Part shown: one piece after another, positions 15,167 to 22,702 of the stretch
Layout of the letters: each line of letters starts with the position of its first letter
Position numbering within the stretch: position 1 is the stretch's first letter
Assembly (NCBI GenBank): GCA_004554425.1
Contig: SFMI01000008.1
Location: 1-28,279 of the forward strand
Length of the DNA stretch: 28,279 bases
DNA from: Candidatus Saccharimonadota bacterium
GTDB taxonomy: Bacteria; Eremiobacterota; Xenobia; Xenobiales; Xenobiaceae
Direction: 5' to 3'
Notes under the pieces: generated by a model
Databases searched by the model: none
Told to the model about the DNA's origin: nothing
The model's input: the letters and a program-made list of their open reading frames with translations, nothing else
Position numbers and translations under genes: made by a program

Positions 15167-16122
15167 AAACCCTAGGAGAGCTGGCTGCATTTTTGCAAGG
15201 CAGCCTAAACAATCCAGAATATGCTTCCCGAACCATTAACATTGTTACGGGATTGGATGCTGCTTCCCAGCATGTTCTCAGCCAGGCCTTAACCTTTGCC
15301 GAAAAAGAAAGCAGCCTAAAAGAAGCCGAATCTCTCGGCTTTTCCGCTGTCGTTATACCAGAAGATTTAGACACGTCAATACCGGCCATTAAGGTAAAAA
15401 ATGCCCGTATTGCTTTCGCTATGCTTTTAGGGTTGTTTTATCCTACCCATTTGCATGAGCCCGGCATCCACCCTAGCGCTCACGTAAGTGCTTCAGCCCA
15501 AATTGCAGCTACGGCATATATAGGCCCCTTTGCCATTGTTGGCGATAACGCTACAATCGCTGACAATTGTCAAATTATGGCTCACGTCAGTATCGGAAAT
15601 AATAGTTCTATTGGCGCCCAGACACGTCTTATGCCCAGCGTTTCGATCGGCAAAAACGTTGTACTAGGTACCAAAAGTTTGGTAGGCCCACTTACCATTA
15701 TTGAAGACGACTCGGCTCTAGGTAACGACATAGAAATAGGCGCTCGCTGTTTTATTGGCAATAAGGCGCTTATTCAAGATGGAGTTCGTATAGATAATTT
15801 AGCTTGCATAGAAGAAGGCGCCCACATTGCTCCTTTAGCTATTGTCATTTCTCAAAATTGCTTGCAGCCAAACGTCAATTTGGGTAAATTATCCATTACA
15901 GCAGGTCAATGTTTAGTAGAGAAAGACCGTCAAATTGGAGATTTTGCTACTGTGGCCGCTCGTTCTCGAGTAGACAAAGACATACCAGCAGGACAAGCGA
16001 TTTGGTCTGGTGATCCCGTCGACACCCATAAAGTTTCCATGCGTCAGACGGCCATGCGCCAGCTACCATTAAAGCATTGGAAACAAATTCAACAGCTGGC
16101 TAAACTTTCTCCAAAGGACTAA
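15157..16122 (+). CDS. LpxD-like protein with N-terminal uridine-type domain, catalytic His missing
   Basis: 321 residues in LpxD layout. An N-terminal domain of about 100 residues ('TLGELAAFLQGSLNNPEYAS', 'LTFAEKESSLKEAESLGFSA', ending 'VKNARIAFAMLLGLFYP') corresponds to the uridine-binding domain of LpxD. A left-handed beta helix follows from 'IHPSAHVSASAQIAATAYIG' onward, and a C-terminal helix. In LpxD the active site holds DGFGY and a His in 'QIAHNV'. Here DGFGY is absent and the aligned stretch reads 'NLACIEEGAHIAPLAIVISQ', with no His-Asn pair. The protein may therefore not acylate, or may use another mechanism. It is translationally coupled to the pmbA-like gene (10-bp overlap) and 8 bp before a membrane-protein gene. 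Confidence 0.78.
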   Translation: MVVKTLGELAAFLQGSLNNPEYASRTINIVTGLDAASQHVLSQALTFAEKESSLKEAESLGFSAVVIPEDLDTSIPAIKVKNARIAFAMLLGLFYPTHLHEPGIHPSAHVSASAQIAATAYIGPFAIVGDNATIADNCQIMAHVSIGNNSSIGAQTRLMPSVSIGKNVVLGTKSLVGPLTIIEDDSALGNDIEIGARCFIGNKALIQDGVRIDNLACIEEGAHIAPLAIVISQNCLQPNVNLGKLSITAGQCLVEKDRQIGDFATVAARSRVDKDIPAGQAIWSGDPVDTHKVSMRQTAMRQLPLKHWKQIQQLAKLSPKD

Positions 16123-16130
16123 TGTAAATT

Positions 16131-16682
16131 ATGAGTTCATCATCTTCCAAAGATAGCAAAAAGAAAGACAAGAAAAGCGCCCAATCTCAGATTGACTTGA
16201 ACAAGTCTTCTTCAGTTAATTCGCCACAAGAGGCCCCTGCAGTTTTTCTTACTAGAGATCAAAAGCTTTTATATTACTCCGGATTCGCTGCTATAGGATT
16301 GTTAATGGGATTTTTGTGGGGAGCGAACTCCATAATCGACGTAGGTCAGTCAGCGTCTCCTTTAATTCAAGCAACCAAAGCCAGCGTAGCTGTAGCGACC
16401 ACTTCAGCCGATATTGCCAAAGGTGCTTACTATGGCTTAGTTGGGGCACTTATAGGGCTGTCGTTTGGTTACTCAATATCACTCGACACTAAGCCCATGC
16501 TTACTAGTTTAATTGCAGGTCTCCTAGGGCTTTGGTTGGGCATTATGATAGGTGGCTCAGCTTTAGCAGGAGTCGGCTGGTTAATCGGATACGGAGCCGT
16601 TATTTTTAACGCTATCGGTTTGGAGCGCTATCGTCAAGTATATGACCAAGTAGCCAAGGAACGAGCTGCCCAAAAAGGATAG
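16131..16682 (+). CDS. Small membrane protein of unknown function
   Basis: 183 residues with a Ser/Lys-rich, charged, cytoplasmic-looking N-terminus ('MSSSSSKDSKKKDKKSAQSQ'). A first membrane span lies around residues 48-66 ('YSGFAAIGLLMGFLWGA'), then Gly-rich spans at about 100-118 ('YYGLVGALIGLSFGYSISL') and 125-160 ('SLIAGLLGLWLGIMIGGSAL'). No family recognised. It lies 8 bp after the LpxD-like gene and 28 bp before the metallophosphatase, so it belongs to the same run. It may anchor or assist lipid handling by the neighbouring enzymes, which is inference from position alone. Confidence 0.7.
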   Translation: MSSSSSKDSKKKDKKSAQSQIDLNKSSSVNSPQEAPAVFLTRDQKLLYYSGFAAIGLLMGFLWGANSIIDVGQSASPLIQATKASVAVATTSADIAKGAYYGLVGALIGLSFGYSISLDTKPMLTSLIAGLLGLWLGIMIGGSALAGVGWLIGYGAVIFNAIGLERYRQVYDQVAKERAAQKG

Positions 16683-16710
16683 TCCTATAAGCTTAAAGCG
16701 GAGAACTGGA

Positions 16711-17556
16711 TTGTTCATTTATCATACAAATGACATGCACGGTCATGGCGAAGCCCTAGATTGGTTGGAAGTCAACGCCAAACAGCAATTAGCCGAAGGC
16801 CAAGCTATTTACTTTGATAGCGGTGACGCCTTAATTGGCTCTAATACTGTGTGGAAAAACTATGAGCCAAATTTAGAGAAGATGAGCTCAGTTTGCTGTA
16901 CGTCTATGGCTATGGGCAACCGAGAATTTAACTACCAGAGGCGTATTTTAGACAAAAGGGCTGCTCAGCGCTCTTTTCCTTTACTTTGCAGTAATCTTTC
17001 CTATATTAAGCAAAGTGGGAAATTAAGCAATAAACAATTTGTCGAGCAATTAGATTCTGTTCCGGAAATTGATTGCCAAAGCAGTTGTTGGCGCAAAGGA
17101 GAATTATGGCGAAACTTGTCTTCTCAGCGCTGGATTCCAGCCCTCTCGTTGCATAGCAACAACTGGTCAGAGCATTATTCGTTGCTTCTTTTAGCTGCAG
17201 TTCCTGTTCAATATCCTCACGACGCCATTTGGGAAAAGCTTTTTGGTTTCAGATTTTTTGAAGCGGAAACTATTTTGCCTCTTTTGGCAAAGCGCTGCTT
17301 TGAATTGCTGAATAAACCTTTCCGCCTAATTGTTTTAAGCCACTTAGGCTTAGAAAGAGACAAAATTTTGGCAACAAAATTGCCTCAAGGATGCTGGATT
17401 CTAGGCGGTCATAGCCATACTGTACTTTCTGAGCCGGTTAAAATCGGCGGCAACTTTATCGTCCAAACTGGTTCTTGGGCTCAAAATATCGGCAAATTAG
17501 AGTATAATTTTGAACATCCAGAATCAAGCACTTATCAATTACTGAATTTACGCTAA
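16711..17556 (+). CDS. Cytosolic metallophosphatase, 5'-nucleotidase/UDP-sugar hydrolase type
   Basis: 281 residues from a TTG with GGAG 9 nt upstream. Metallophosphatase motifs appear in order: 'IYHTNDMHGH' (metal ligands Asp8 and His10), 'FDSGDALIG' (Asp39), 'MAMGNREFNY' (usual GNHE, here Arg replaces His), 'IVLSHLGLE', and 'WILGGHSHTVL' near residue 230. The GGHSH form is that of the UshA/5'-nucleotidase branch, not LpxH. No signal peptide and no C-terminal nucleotide-binding domain are present (UshA has both), so it probably acts in the cytosol. The GNRE substitution may alter activity. Its place between an LpxD-like and an LpxB-like gene makes hydrolysis of a UDP-linked acyl sugar an attractive but unproven role. 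Confidence 0.75.
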   Translation: MFIYHTNDMHGHGEALDWLEVNAKQQLAEGQAIYFDSGDALIGSNTVWKNYEPNLEKMSSVCCTSMAMGNREFNYQRRILDKRAAQRSFPLLCSNLSYIKQSGKLSNKQFVEQLDSVPEIDCQSSCWRKGELWRNLSSQRWIPALSLHSNNWSEHYSLLLLAAVPVQYPHDAIWEKLFGFRFFEAETILPLLAKRCFELLNKPFRLIVLSHLGLERDKILATKLPQGCWILGGHSHTVLSEPVKIGGNFIVQTGSWAQNIGKLEYNFEHPESSTYQLLNLR

Positions 17557-17574
17557 TTTTTTAAGGGGAAAACT

Positions 17575-18741
17575 ATGGCTTCTCATCGTGTCTTATTTAT
17601 ATCTAACGGAGCGGGTGAAGATTCAATTGCCAGCCAAATTATAGCCGATTTGCCAGAATCACTTCCCCGAGAAGCTATGCCCTTGGTAGGAGAAGGTTCT
17701 GCTTACAAAGGTTTGGCTCCAATTGTGGGGCCAAGGCAGGCTATGCCCAGCGGAGGGCTTATCCAAGAAGATTGGCGCAATTTATGGAAAGATATAAGCA
17801 GCGGCTTATTTTTTTTAACGCTCGAGCAAATTGCTTGGTTGCGTCAACAGCGCCAAAGATTTACCCAAATTGTAGCTGTAGGCGACTTATGGCCTACCAT
17901 ATTGGCCATACTTTCTGGTATACGCCCCATTACTTTTATAGGCACAGCCAAATCAGATTATCATCATCCATATTCAGCCTTAGAAGCTTTTATACTGAGA
18001 ACTTTCCAAGTCCATTCTTTAGTAAGAGATGAGCCTACAGCCGAGAATCTGCGCCAAAAAGGCGTTAGAGCAGCTTGGGTAGGCAATGCTATGATGGATG
18101 GCCTAATTCCTCAAGAACTAGACTTTAAATTAGACGCTACTAAAGAAGTAGGTTTAGCCCTCTTCCCCGGTAGCAGAAAAGCCACCTATCAAGTATTGCC
18201 TCGTTTACTCAAATTGAGTCAATTGTTAGCCAAGCGCTTGGGGAAGGATGTGTGTGCTTTTATTGCTGTAGCCCCATCTATAGACACAGATGAATTAGCT
18301 CAAGCTTGCTCTGACTTTACTTTGGGTGACTGTCCTTACCCTGGCTGGCATACTCTAACGAGCAAACACGAAACAAGTGCACCTCAGGCTCGCTTTTTCT
18401 TAATAAAAGGTCACTTGGCTGATGTTTTACAATACAGCCAAGTAGCTTTAGGCTTGGCTGGAACGGCTCACGAACAAGCTGCCGGTTGGGGGATTCCAGT
18501 TGTAGCTTACGAGCCAGGAGGTGAAAGCCATTTGAAATGGTATAGAGCCCGTCAAAAGGGGTTGTTGGGAGACGCTCTTATTGTCAGCGAAGATCGCGAT
18601 CCAGATATAATAGAAGCTTTATGCAACCTCATTCAAGACGAATCTGATAGACAAAGACGCGCAGAGGTTGGGCGAAAGCGTTTGGGCCCTCCTGGAGGCT
18701 CCGAGCGAATGGCTGCAATTATAGCGGAAGCTTGCCAATAG
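17575..18741 (+). CDS. Lipid-A-disaccharide synthase-related protein (TIGR03492 type)
   Basis: 388 residues, GT-B fold and related to LpxB, but of the separate 'LpxB-related' family. Diagnostic stretches: 'VLFISNGAGEDSIASQII' at the N-terminus, 'MPLVGEGSAYKGLAPIVG', 'AMPSGGLI', 'QIVAVGDLWPTILAILSG', 'VGNAMMDGL', 'ALFPGSRKATYQVLPRLL' and 'LGLAGTAHEQAAGWGIPVVA'. Family members occur in cyanobacteria and some other diderms, and their reaction is not established. The SD AAGGGGA precedes the ATG. It ends the plus-strand run and its last 23 bp overlap the end of the convergent methyltransferase-like gene. A disaccharide synthase acting on a different lipid-linked or UDP sugar is the natural hypothesis. 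Confidence 0.85.
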   Translation: MASHRVLFISNGAGEDSIASQIIADLPESLPREAMPLVGEGSAYKGLAPIVGPRQAMPSGGLIQEDWRNLWKDISSGLFFLTLEQIAWLRQQRQRFTQIVAVGDLWPTILAILSGIRPITFIGTAKSDYHHPYSALEAFILRTFQVHSLVRDEPTAENLRQKGVRAAWVGNAMMDGLIPQELDFKLDATKEVGLALFPGSRKATYQVLPRLLKLSQLLAKRLGKDVCAFIAVAPSIDTDELAQACSDFTLGDCPYPGWHTLTSKHETSAPQARFFLIKGHLADVLQYSQVALGLAGTAHEQAAGWGIPVVAYEPGGESHLKWYRARQKGLLGDALIVSEDRDPDIIEALCNLIQDESDRQRRAEVGRKRLGPPGGSERMAAIIAEACQ

Positions 18742-19384
18742 CTCTCACAAATAAGAAAAGCCATACGAGAGTAAGCCACCCCCAAGTGCTATACTCAAAG
18801 CGAAGCGATTTCCAAGAGAAATACTCTTCTTCGCAACATGTATTATTATTTGGTGCTGAATTGGAGCAGAAAAAGCTCTTTACAAGCATGGGAACAGAAC
18901 GCCAACAAGGCAGAATAGCCGGTGTGCATGCTTTATAATTGAAAAAAATATTGCCAAAACGGACAGCCAAAAAGGCCTCTTCTGAGATTATGCAAGAAGC
19001 ATAAACTATATACAAAGACAAAGAGCCCAACAGCCATATGCCCAAGCAGCCCCACAATGGTAGAGCTCCACAAGAAGCCGTCATAACGCCGCAACCGGTT
19101 AAAATATTGCCTAAATAAAGCGGATTGCGTATATATTTATAAGGTCCATTAGTCACCAGAAAAGAAGCTTTCAATTCTTGGCTGCGTGTATGCTCTCCAG
19201 TCCAACCTAAAGCCCAAGAGCGCAAAACCTCGCCTAAGATGGCAAGCACTATTCCACAGCAGCACGAAACGACAGTTGGACGAGCGACCAATAAGATAAT
19301 GGCAGCGACTATGGCCATTATGAGACCGCGCCACTTAAAAATGAAAGGCGGTTCCATTCTTTTTTCTTGATCAGGAATTTTCAT
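18719..19384 (-). CDS. Isoprenylcysteine carboxyl methyltransferase-like membrane protein
   Basis: 221 residues with about four to five membrane spans. The core 'VTNGPYKYIRNPLYLGNILT' is the cofactor-binding signature of the ICMT/PEMT-type membrane methyltransferases, and 'SEEAFLAVRFGNIFFNYKAC' is the following 'E...L...FG..Y..Y' motif, slightly degraded (Ala in place of an acidic or polar residue). A Cys-rich loop ('FFCSNSAPNNNTCCEEEYF') and a last hydrophobic span follow. The substrate is unknown; bacterial members methylate lipids or small molecules. The ATG lies 2 nt after the stop of the double lpxB gene, so it is part of the lpx operon. Its end overlaps the convergent LpxB-related gene. 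Confidence 0.75.
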   Translation of the reverse strand: MKIPDQEKRMEPPFIFKWRGLIMAIVAAIILLVARPTVVSCCCGIVLAILGEVLRSWALGWTGEHTRSQELKASFLVTNGPYKYIRNPLYLGNILTGCGVMTASCGALPLWGCLGIWLLGSLSLYIVYASCIISEEAFLAVRFGNIFFNYKACTPAILPCWRSVPMLVKSFFCSNSAPNNNTCCEEEYFSWKSLRFEYSTWGWLTLVWLFLFVRAIGKLPL

Positions 19385-19386
19385 TG

Positions 19387-21876
19387 TTATAAAACTGCCG
19401 CCTCCAAAATAAGCTCAGCCATACGTCGACCAGCTCCTTCAGTAGTTCCCATAGTTTTTCTTAAATCTTCAGCCGTTTGCGCATACTTATCGGGATTTTC
19501 AATCCATTCAAAAATCGGCTGAGCTAGAACAGAAGTATCTTTTTTAACTAAAACTTCCGGCACAACTTGACGAGAAGCAATACGGTTGGGAATGGCAGCG
19601 AAACCATGGCGAGCATAAGAACGCAAACGCAAGTAACGTTTTATTTTGGAAAAAAGAGGAGCATTTTCCAAAATACCACCGATGCCACCTCTGGGTAAAG
19701 AGGCATCAGCTGACAAGCCAACAACCATTGGTTTACCGCAACTACCCAATTCACCAGTGTTAGTACCAGGAATAGTAAGAGCCATATCAATTTCAGCAAT
19801 AGCTTGGTAGGGGTGGCTCCAAAGCACTTCCACTTCAAAACTACGCCCGGCTGTCCCCTCGGCTTCTTGAGGGCAGTCGACCAAAATACAATCAGATCTA
19901 ACTAATTTTCCTTTGGCTATAGGCAATCCTAAACTTATAGGATGATATAAAGCAGATTCCAACCTAGCTTTAGAAACAAAGGGAGAAACTGAAAGCAAAA
20001 AATCTACTTGGGGATAGCGTGTTTTTATAAGGGCCGCTACGCGCAAAAATACACCTAAAGCAATCTTAGTATGTAGGAAACGAGATCCAGGGAAAATACC
20101 AATCTTCCAATTTCCGTTTTTCTCTTTGTTTGGCACAGCAGATTCACGATCTACATCGGAGATAACACCGTCAATGCTCAAATTACCAATACTGGTAACT
20201 TTTTTAACTCCTGACTCTTCCAATTCTTTGGCTAAAGAAAGATCCGAAGCGGCTACCTTATCAAAATAGGGAAGAAGATAACTATATCTGACAGCATAAG
20301 CCACTGATTTATATTGCAAACGCCAAGCTAAAATTTTGGCATGAAGCAAGTCTCCGCCTAAGAAAACAACAACACCACGCTGACGGAATTTAAAATCATT
20401 GAATAACCCAAACATCAAACGCAAAGTTTGGCTAGGCTTTAATACTGTAGATACGCCAGGCAATGATGCCGCCACTTCCGCTTCAGCCCCGGAAGCATAA
20501 GGACAAGGTACCAGGGCCACTATTACTCTAAATAGTCCTTTATTGACAGTTTCCAAATGAGCGACAGTACGACGTACCCAAGCAGCCACTTCACCTGGAG
20601 AATTAGAAGTAATAACAATATCAAATGGTTCGTTCTGATGGCGCTCGCCATTACTTTTAATTCTTTCGTAAAGCGAAGCGGCTATTTTATCGACAACTCC
20701 TGGAGATCCCATAGAATTTTTCATATTCTGAAGATCTTGCTTTACATGGCGGCGCTCCGGAGTATCAGACATAAAATTGCGCAAATGCGGAAGTATATTT
20801 TCGGCATTGACTTCGTCTTGAATAAATTCTGGAACGATACGTTTACCTGCCACCAAACTGGGTAAACCAATATGCTCTATTTTCAAAAGATGAGCCCAGA
20901 GCAAAAAGCGTCCCACAACAGCATCAAATGGGCACAACTTATAAGCCAAAACCATAGGAGTTCCCAATATGGCAGCTTCAAGGCTAGCCGTACCAGAGCT
21001 CATTAAAGCAGCCTGACTCGACAAAAGAGCTAAGCGGGATTGGCCGTCAAGAAGACGCACGTAAGGGAAACGCTCCCCCATTATTTCTGTTATCTGATGG
21101 CGCAAAGTTTCGGTCGCGCACGGAATAAGAACTTGTAAGTCAGGCTTTTCTTCATGCAATTTTTCAGCTATGTCTAAAAAAGTTGGCAAAAGATACTTTA
21201 TTTCCGGTGCTCGACTACCTGGCAAAATAGCCAAAATACTGTCTCCCGATAGGCCGAGAGTACGTTTAGCCTCTTCGGAAGAGATAGACAATTCTGGCAT
21301 GTCTAGCAATGGGTGACCGAAAAAATCGACATCCATACCAAATCGGCGATAGTTTTCAGCATTACTTAAAAAAGTGCAAATAACTCTGTCGGTACGACTA
21401 AAAATTTGGCGTAGCCTAGCTTCACTTATAGTCCAAGCCGAAGGTGGGAAGTAATAGACAGAATTGTATCCATATCTGGTTAGAAGGCCGGCATAGCGCA
21501 TATTTACAGCCGGACAATCTATCAAAATAGTCAGATGAGGCTTGGCTTTAAGTAAATGAGAGCGTACGTATAAATAATAATATATATACTTGTGCAAACA
21601 CAAAAGGGCTCCGCCGGGACCAATAATAGCCATATCAGTGGTTTTTAACCACAGCTTCACTCCCGACGCGGCCATATGCGAACCGCCTACACCGACAAAC
21701 TTTAAGTTGGGATTGATTGCTAACAAAGCCTTAGCTAAGTTTCCTCCGTGAAGATCACCGGAAGGTTCTACAGCAATTATAGCAACCGTAAGTTGCGGGC
21801 AGGCGGGTGATTGCTGATGCTGCTTATTGGCCAAAATGCACCAACTAGGCGTTGTTGTGGGTTCTGGCTCCCACAT
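19387..21876 (-). CDS. lpxB: Lipid-A-disaccharide synthase LpxB fused to a second LpxB-like glycosyltransferase
   Basis: A double-length protein of about 829 residues. Module one (about 30-410) is a standard LpxB: 'VAIIAVEPSGDLHGGNLAKA', 'FVGVGGSHMAASGVKL', 'YYFPPSAWTISEARLRQIF', 'FFGHPLLDMPEL', 'ILAILPGSRAPEIKYLLPTF', 'MSSGTASLEAAILGTPMVLA'. It should condense lipid X with UDP-diacylglucosamine. Module two (about 420-829) is another GT-B of the LpxB clan with its own motifs: 'DIVITSNSPGEVAAWVRRTV', 'FLGGDLLHAKILAWRLQYKS', 'IGIFPGSRFLHTKIALGVFL', 'MALTIPGTNTGELGSCGKPM'. This form resembles a cyanobacterial LpxB-like group. The start is unsure: ATG 21876 (overlapping lpxA by 32 bp) was preferred over GTG 21915 and TTG 21834, none of which has a good SD. 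Confidence 0.85.
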   Translation of the reverse strand: MWEPEPTTTPSWCILANKQHQQSPACPQLTVAIIAVEPSGDLHGGNLAKALLAINPNLKFVGVGGSHMAASGVKLWLKTTDMAIIGPGGALLCLHKYIYYYLYVRSHLLKAKPHLTILIDCPAVNMRYAGLLTRYGYNSVYYFPPSAWTISEARLRQIFSRTDRVICTFLSNAENYRRFGMDVDFFGHPLLDMPELSISSEEAKRTLGLSGDSILAILPGSRAPEIKYLLPTFLDIAEKLHEEKPDLQVLIPCATETLRHQITEIMGERFPYVRLLDGQSRLALLSSQAALMSSGTASLEAAILGTPMVLAYKLCPFDAVVGRFLLWAHLLKIEHIGLPSLVAGKRIVPEFIQDEVNAENILPHLRNFMSDTPERRHVKQDLQNMKNSMGSPGVVDKIAASLYERIKSNGERHQNEPFDIVITSNSPGEVAAWVRRTVAHLETVNKGLFRVIVALVPCPYASGAEAEVAASLPGVSTVLKPSQTLRLMFGLFNDFKFRQRGVVVFLGGDLLHAKILAWRLQYKSVAYAVRYSYLLPYFDKVAASDLSLAKELEESGVKKVTSIGNLSIDGVISDVDRESAVPNKEKNGNWKIGIFPGSRFLHTKIALGVFLRVAALIKTRYPQVDFLLSVSPFVSKARLESALYHPISLGLPIAKGKLVRSDCILVDCPQEAEGTAGRSFEVEVLWSHPYQAIAEIDMALTIPGTNTGELGSCGKPMVVGLSADASLPRGGIGGILENAPLFSKIKRYLRLRSYARHGFAAIPNRIASRQVVPEVLVKKDTSVLAQPIFEWIENPDKYAQTAEDLRKTMGTTEGAGRRMAELILEAAVL

Positions 21877-22654
21877 TGCTGGCTTTATTGAGTACTCCCA
21901 TGTGCGAAGGTGCACGCAAGAAGTCTAAGAACTGCTCAATCTCAGGAGTGTGCTCTAATTCGCTATCAATGCGCTCTATAGCTGCGCTGATAGTTAATCC
22001 CATAGAGCCAAGAATAAAGATAGCCTTTTGTACAGCCGAGCGACTCTCTTTGGATATGTCACGACGGCGCATACCTCGGAAGTTCATACTGAACAAGCGA
22101 CACGGATTGCCATCAACGATACTAAAAGGAGGCAAATCTTTATTGATCTTAGAGCAACCACCTACCATACAGAGGCGACCGATACGAGTATGCTGATGGA
22201 TACCTACCAAACCGCCCAAAACGGCCTGATCATCTACTACAGTATGACCAGCTAAGCCAGCATAATTGGCCATAGTAACTTGGTTACCAATGCGACAATT
22301 ATGAGCAATGTGAACATTGGCCATCAAAAGGTTGCCGTTACCGACCGAAGTAAGACCGTCTTCATCTGCAGCTCTATGTATAGTTACATACTCACGGAAA
22401 TCGTTATTGTCACCAATAGTTACAAAAGAACGCTGCCCTTTATAGCTAAAATCTTGAGGAGCCAAACCAATAGTTACGCCAGGATAAATGCGATTATTTT
22501 TGCCGATAGTTGTCCAACCGTCAATAACAACGGAAGACATAATTTTAGTACCGTCTCCAATTTCAACATTTTCGCCAATAATAGAAAACGGGCCGATTTC
22601 TACACCTTCACCTATGCGTGCTTTGGGGTGCACTATAGCGCTGGGATGGATCAC
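21845..22654 (-). CDS. lpxA: UDP-N-acetylglucosamine O-acyltransferase LpxA
   Basis: First enzyme of lipid A synthesis: it transfers a 3-hydroxyacyl chain from ACP to the 3-OH of UDP-GlcNAc in the cytosol. The 269-residue length fits the family. Hexapeptide repeats run from 'IHPSAIVHPKARIGEGVEIG' on; the catalytic His is His118 in 'MANVHIAHNC', and 'YAGLAGHTVVDDQAVLGGLV' and 'GIHQHTRIGRLCMVGG' follow as in LpxA. The C-terminal helical part begins 'IVDGNPCRLFSMNFRGMRRR'. The GTG start at 22654 is supported by AGGAG 9 nt upstream. It sits between the oxidoreductase and lpxB. Confidence 0.95.
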   Translation of the reverse strand: MIHPSAIVHPKARIGEGVEIGPFSIIGENVEIGDGTKIMSSVVIDGWTTIGKNNRIYPGVTIGLAPQDFSYKGQRSFVTIGDNNDFREYVTIHRAADEDGLTSVGNGNLLMANVHIAHNCRIGNQVTMANYAGLAGHTVVDDQAVLGGLVGIHQHTRIGRLCMVGGCSKINKDLPPFSIVDGNPCRLFSMNFRGMRRRDISKESRSAVQKAIFILGSMGLTISAAIERIDSELEHTPEIEQFLDFLRAPSHMGVLNKASNVGARTHNNA

Positions 22655-22702
22655 TTTCAGAATCTCCTCTCGATCAAAAAAATACTAAATACCGAAGAAA
22701 AC

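Noticed and set aside
15157..16122. Calling this gene lpxD outright
   Set aside because: DGFGY and the catalytic His-Asn pair are missing, and a gene with both is present at 27238-27951.
16711..17556. Metallophosphatase as LpxH
   Set aside because: Motifs (GGHSH, HTNDMHGH) are of the 5'-nucleotidase/UshA branch, not of LpxH.
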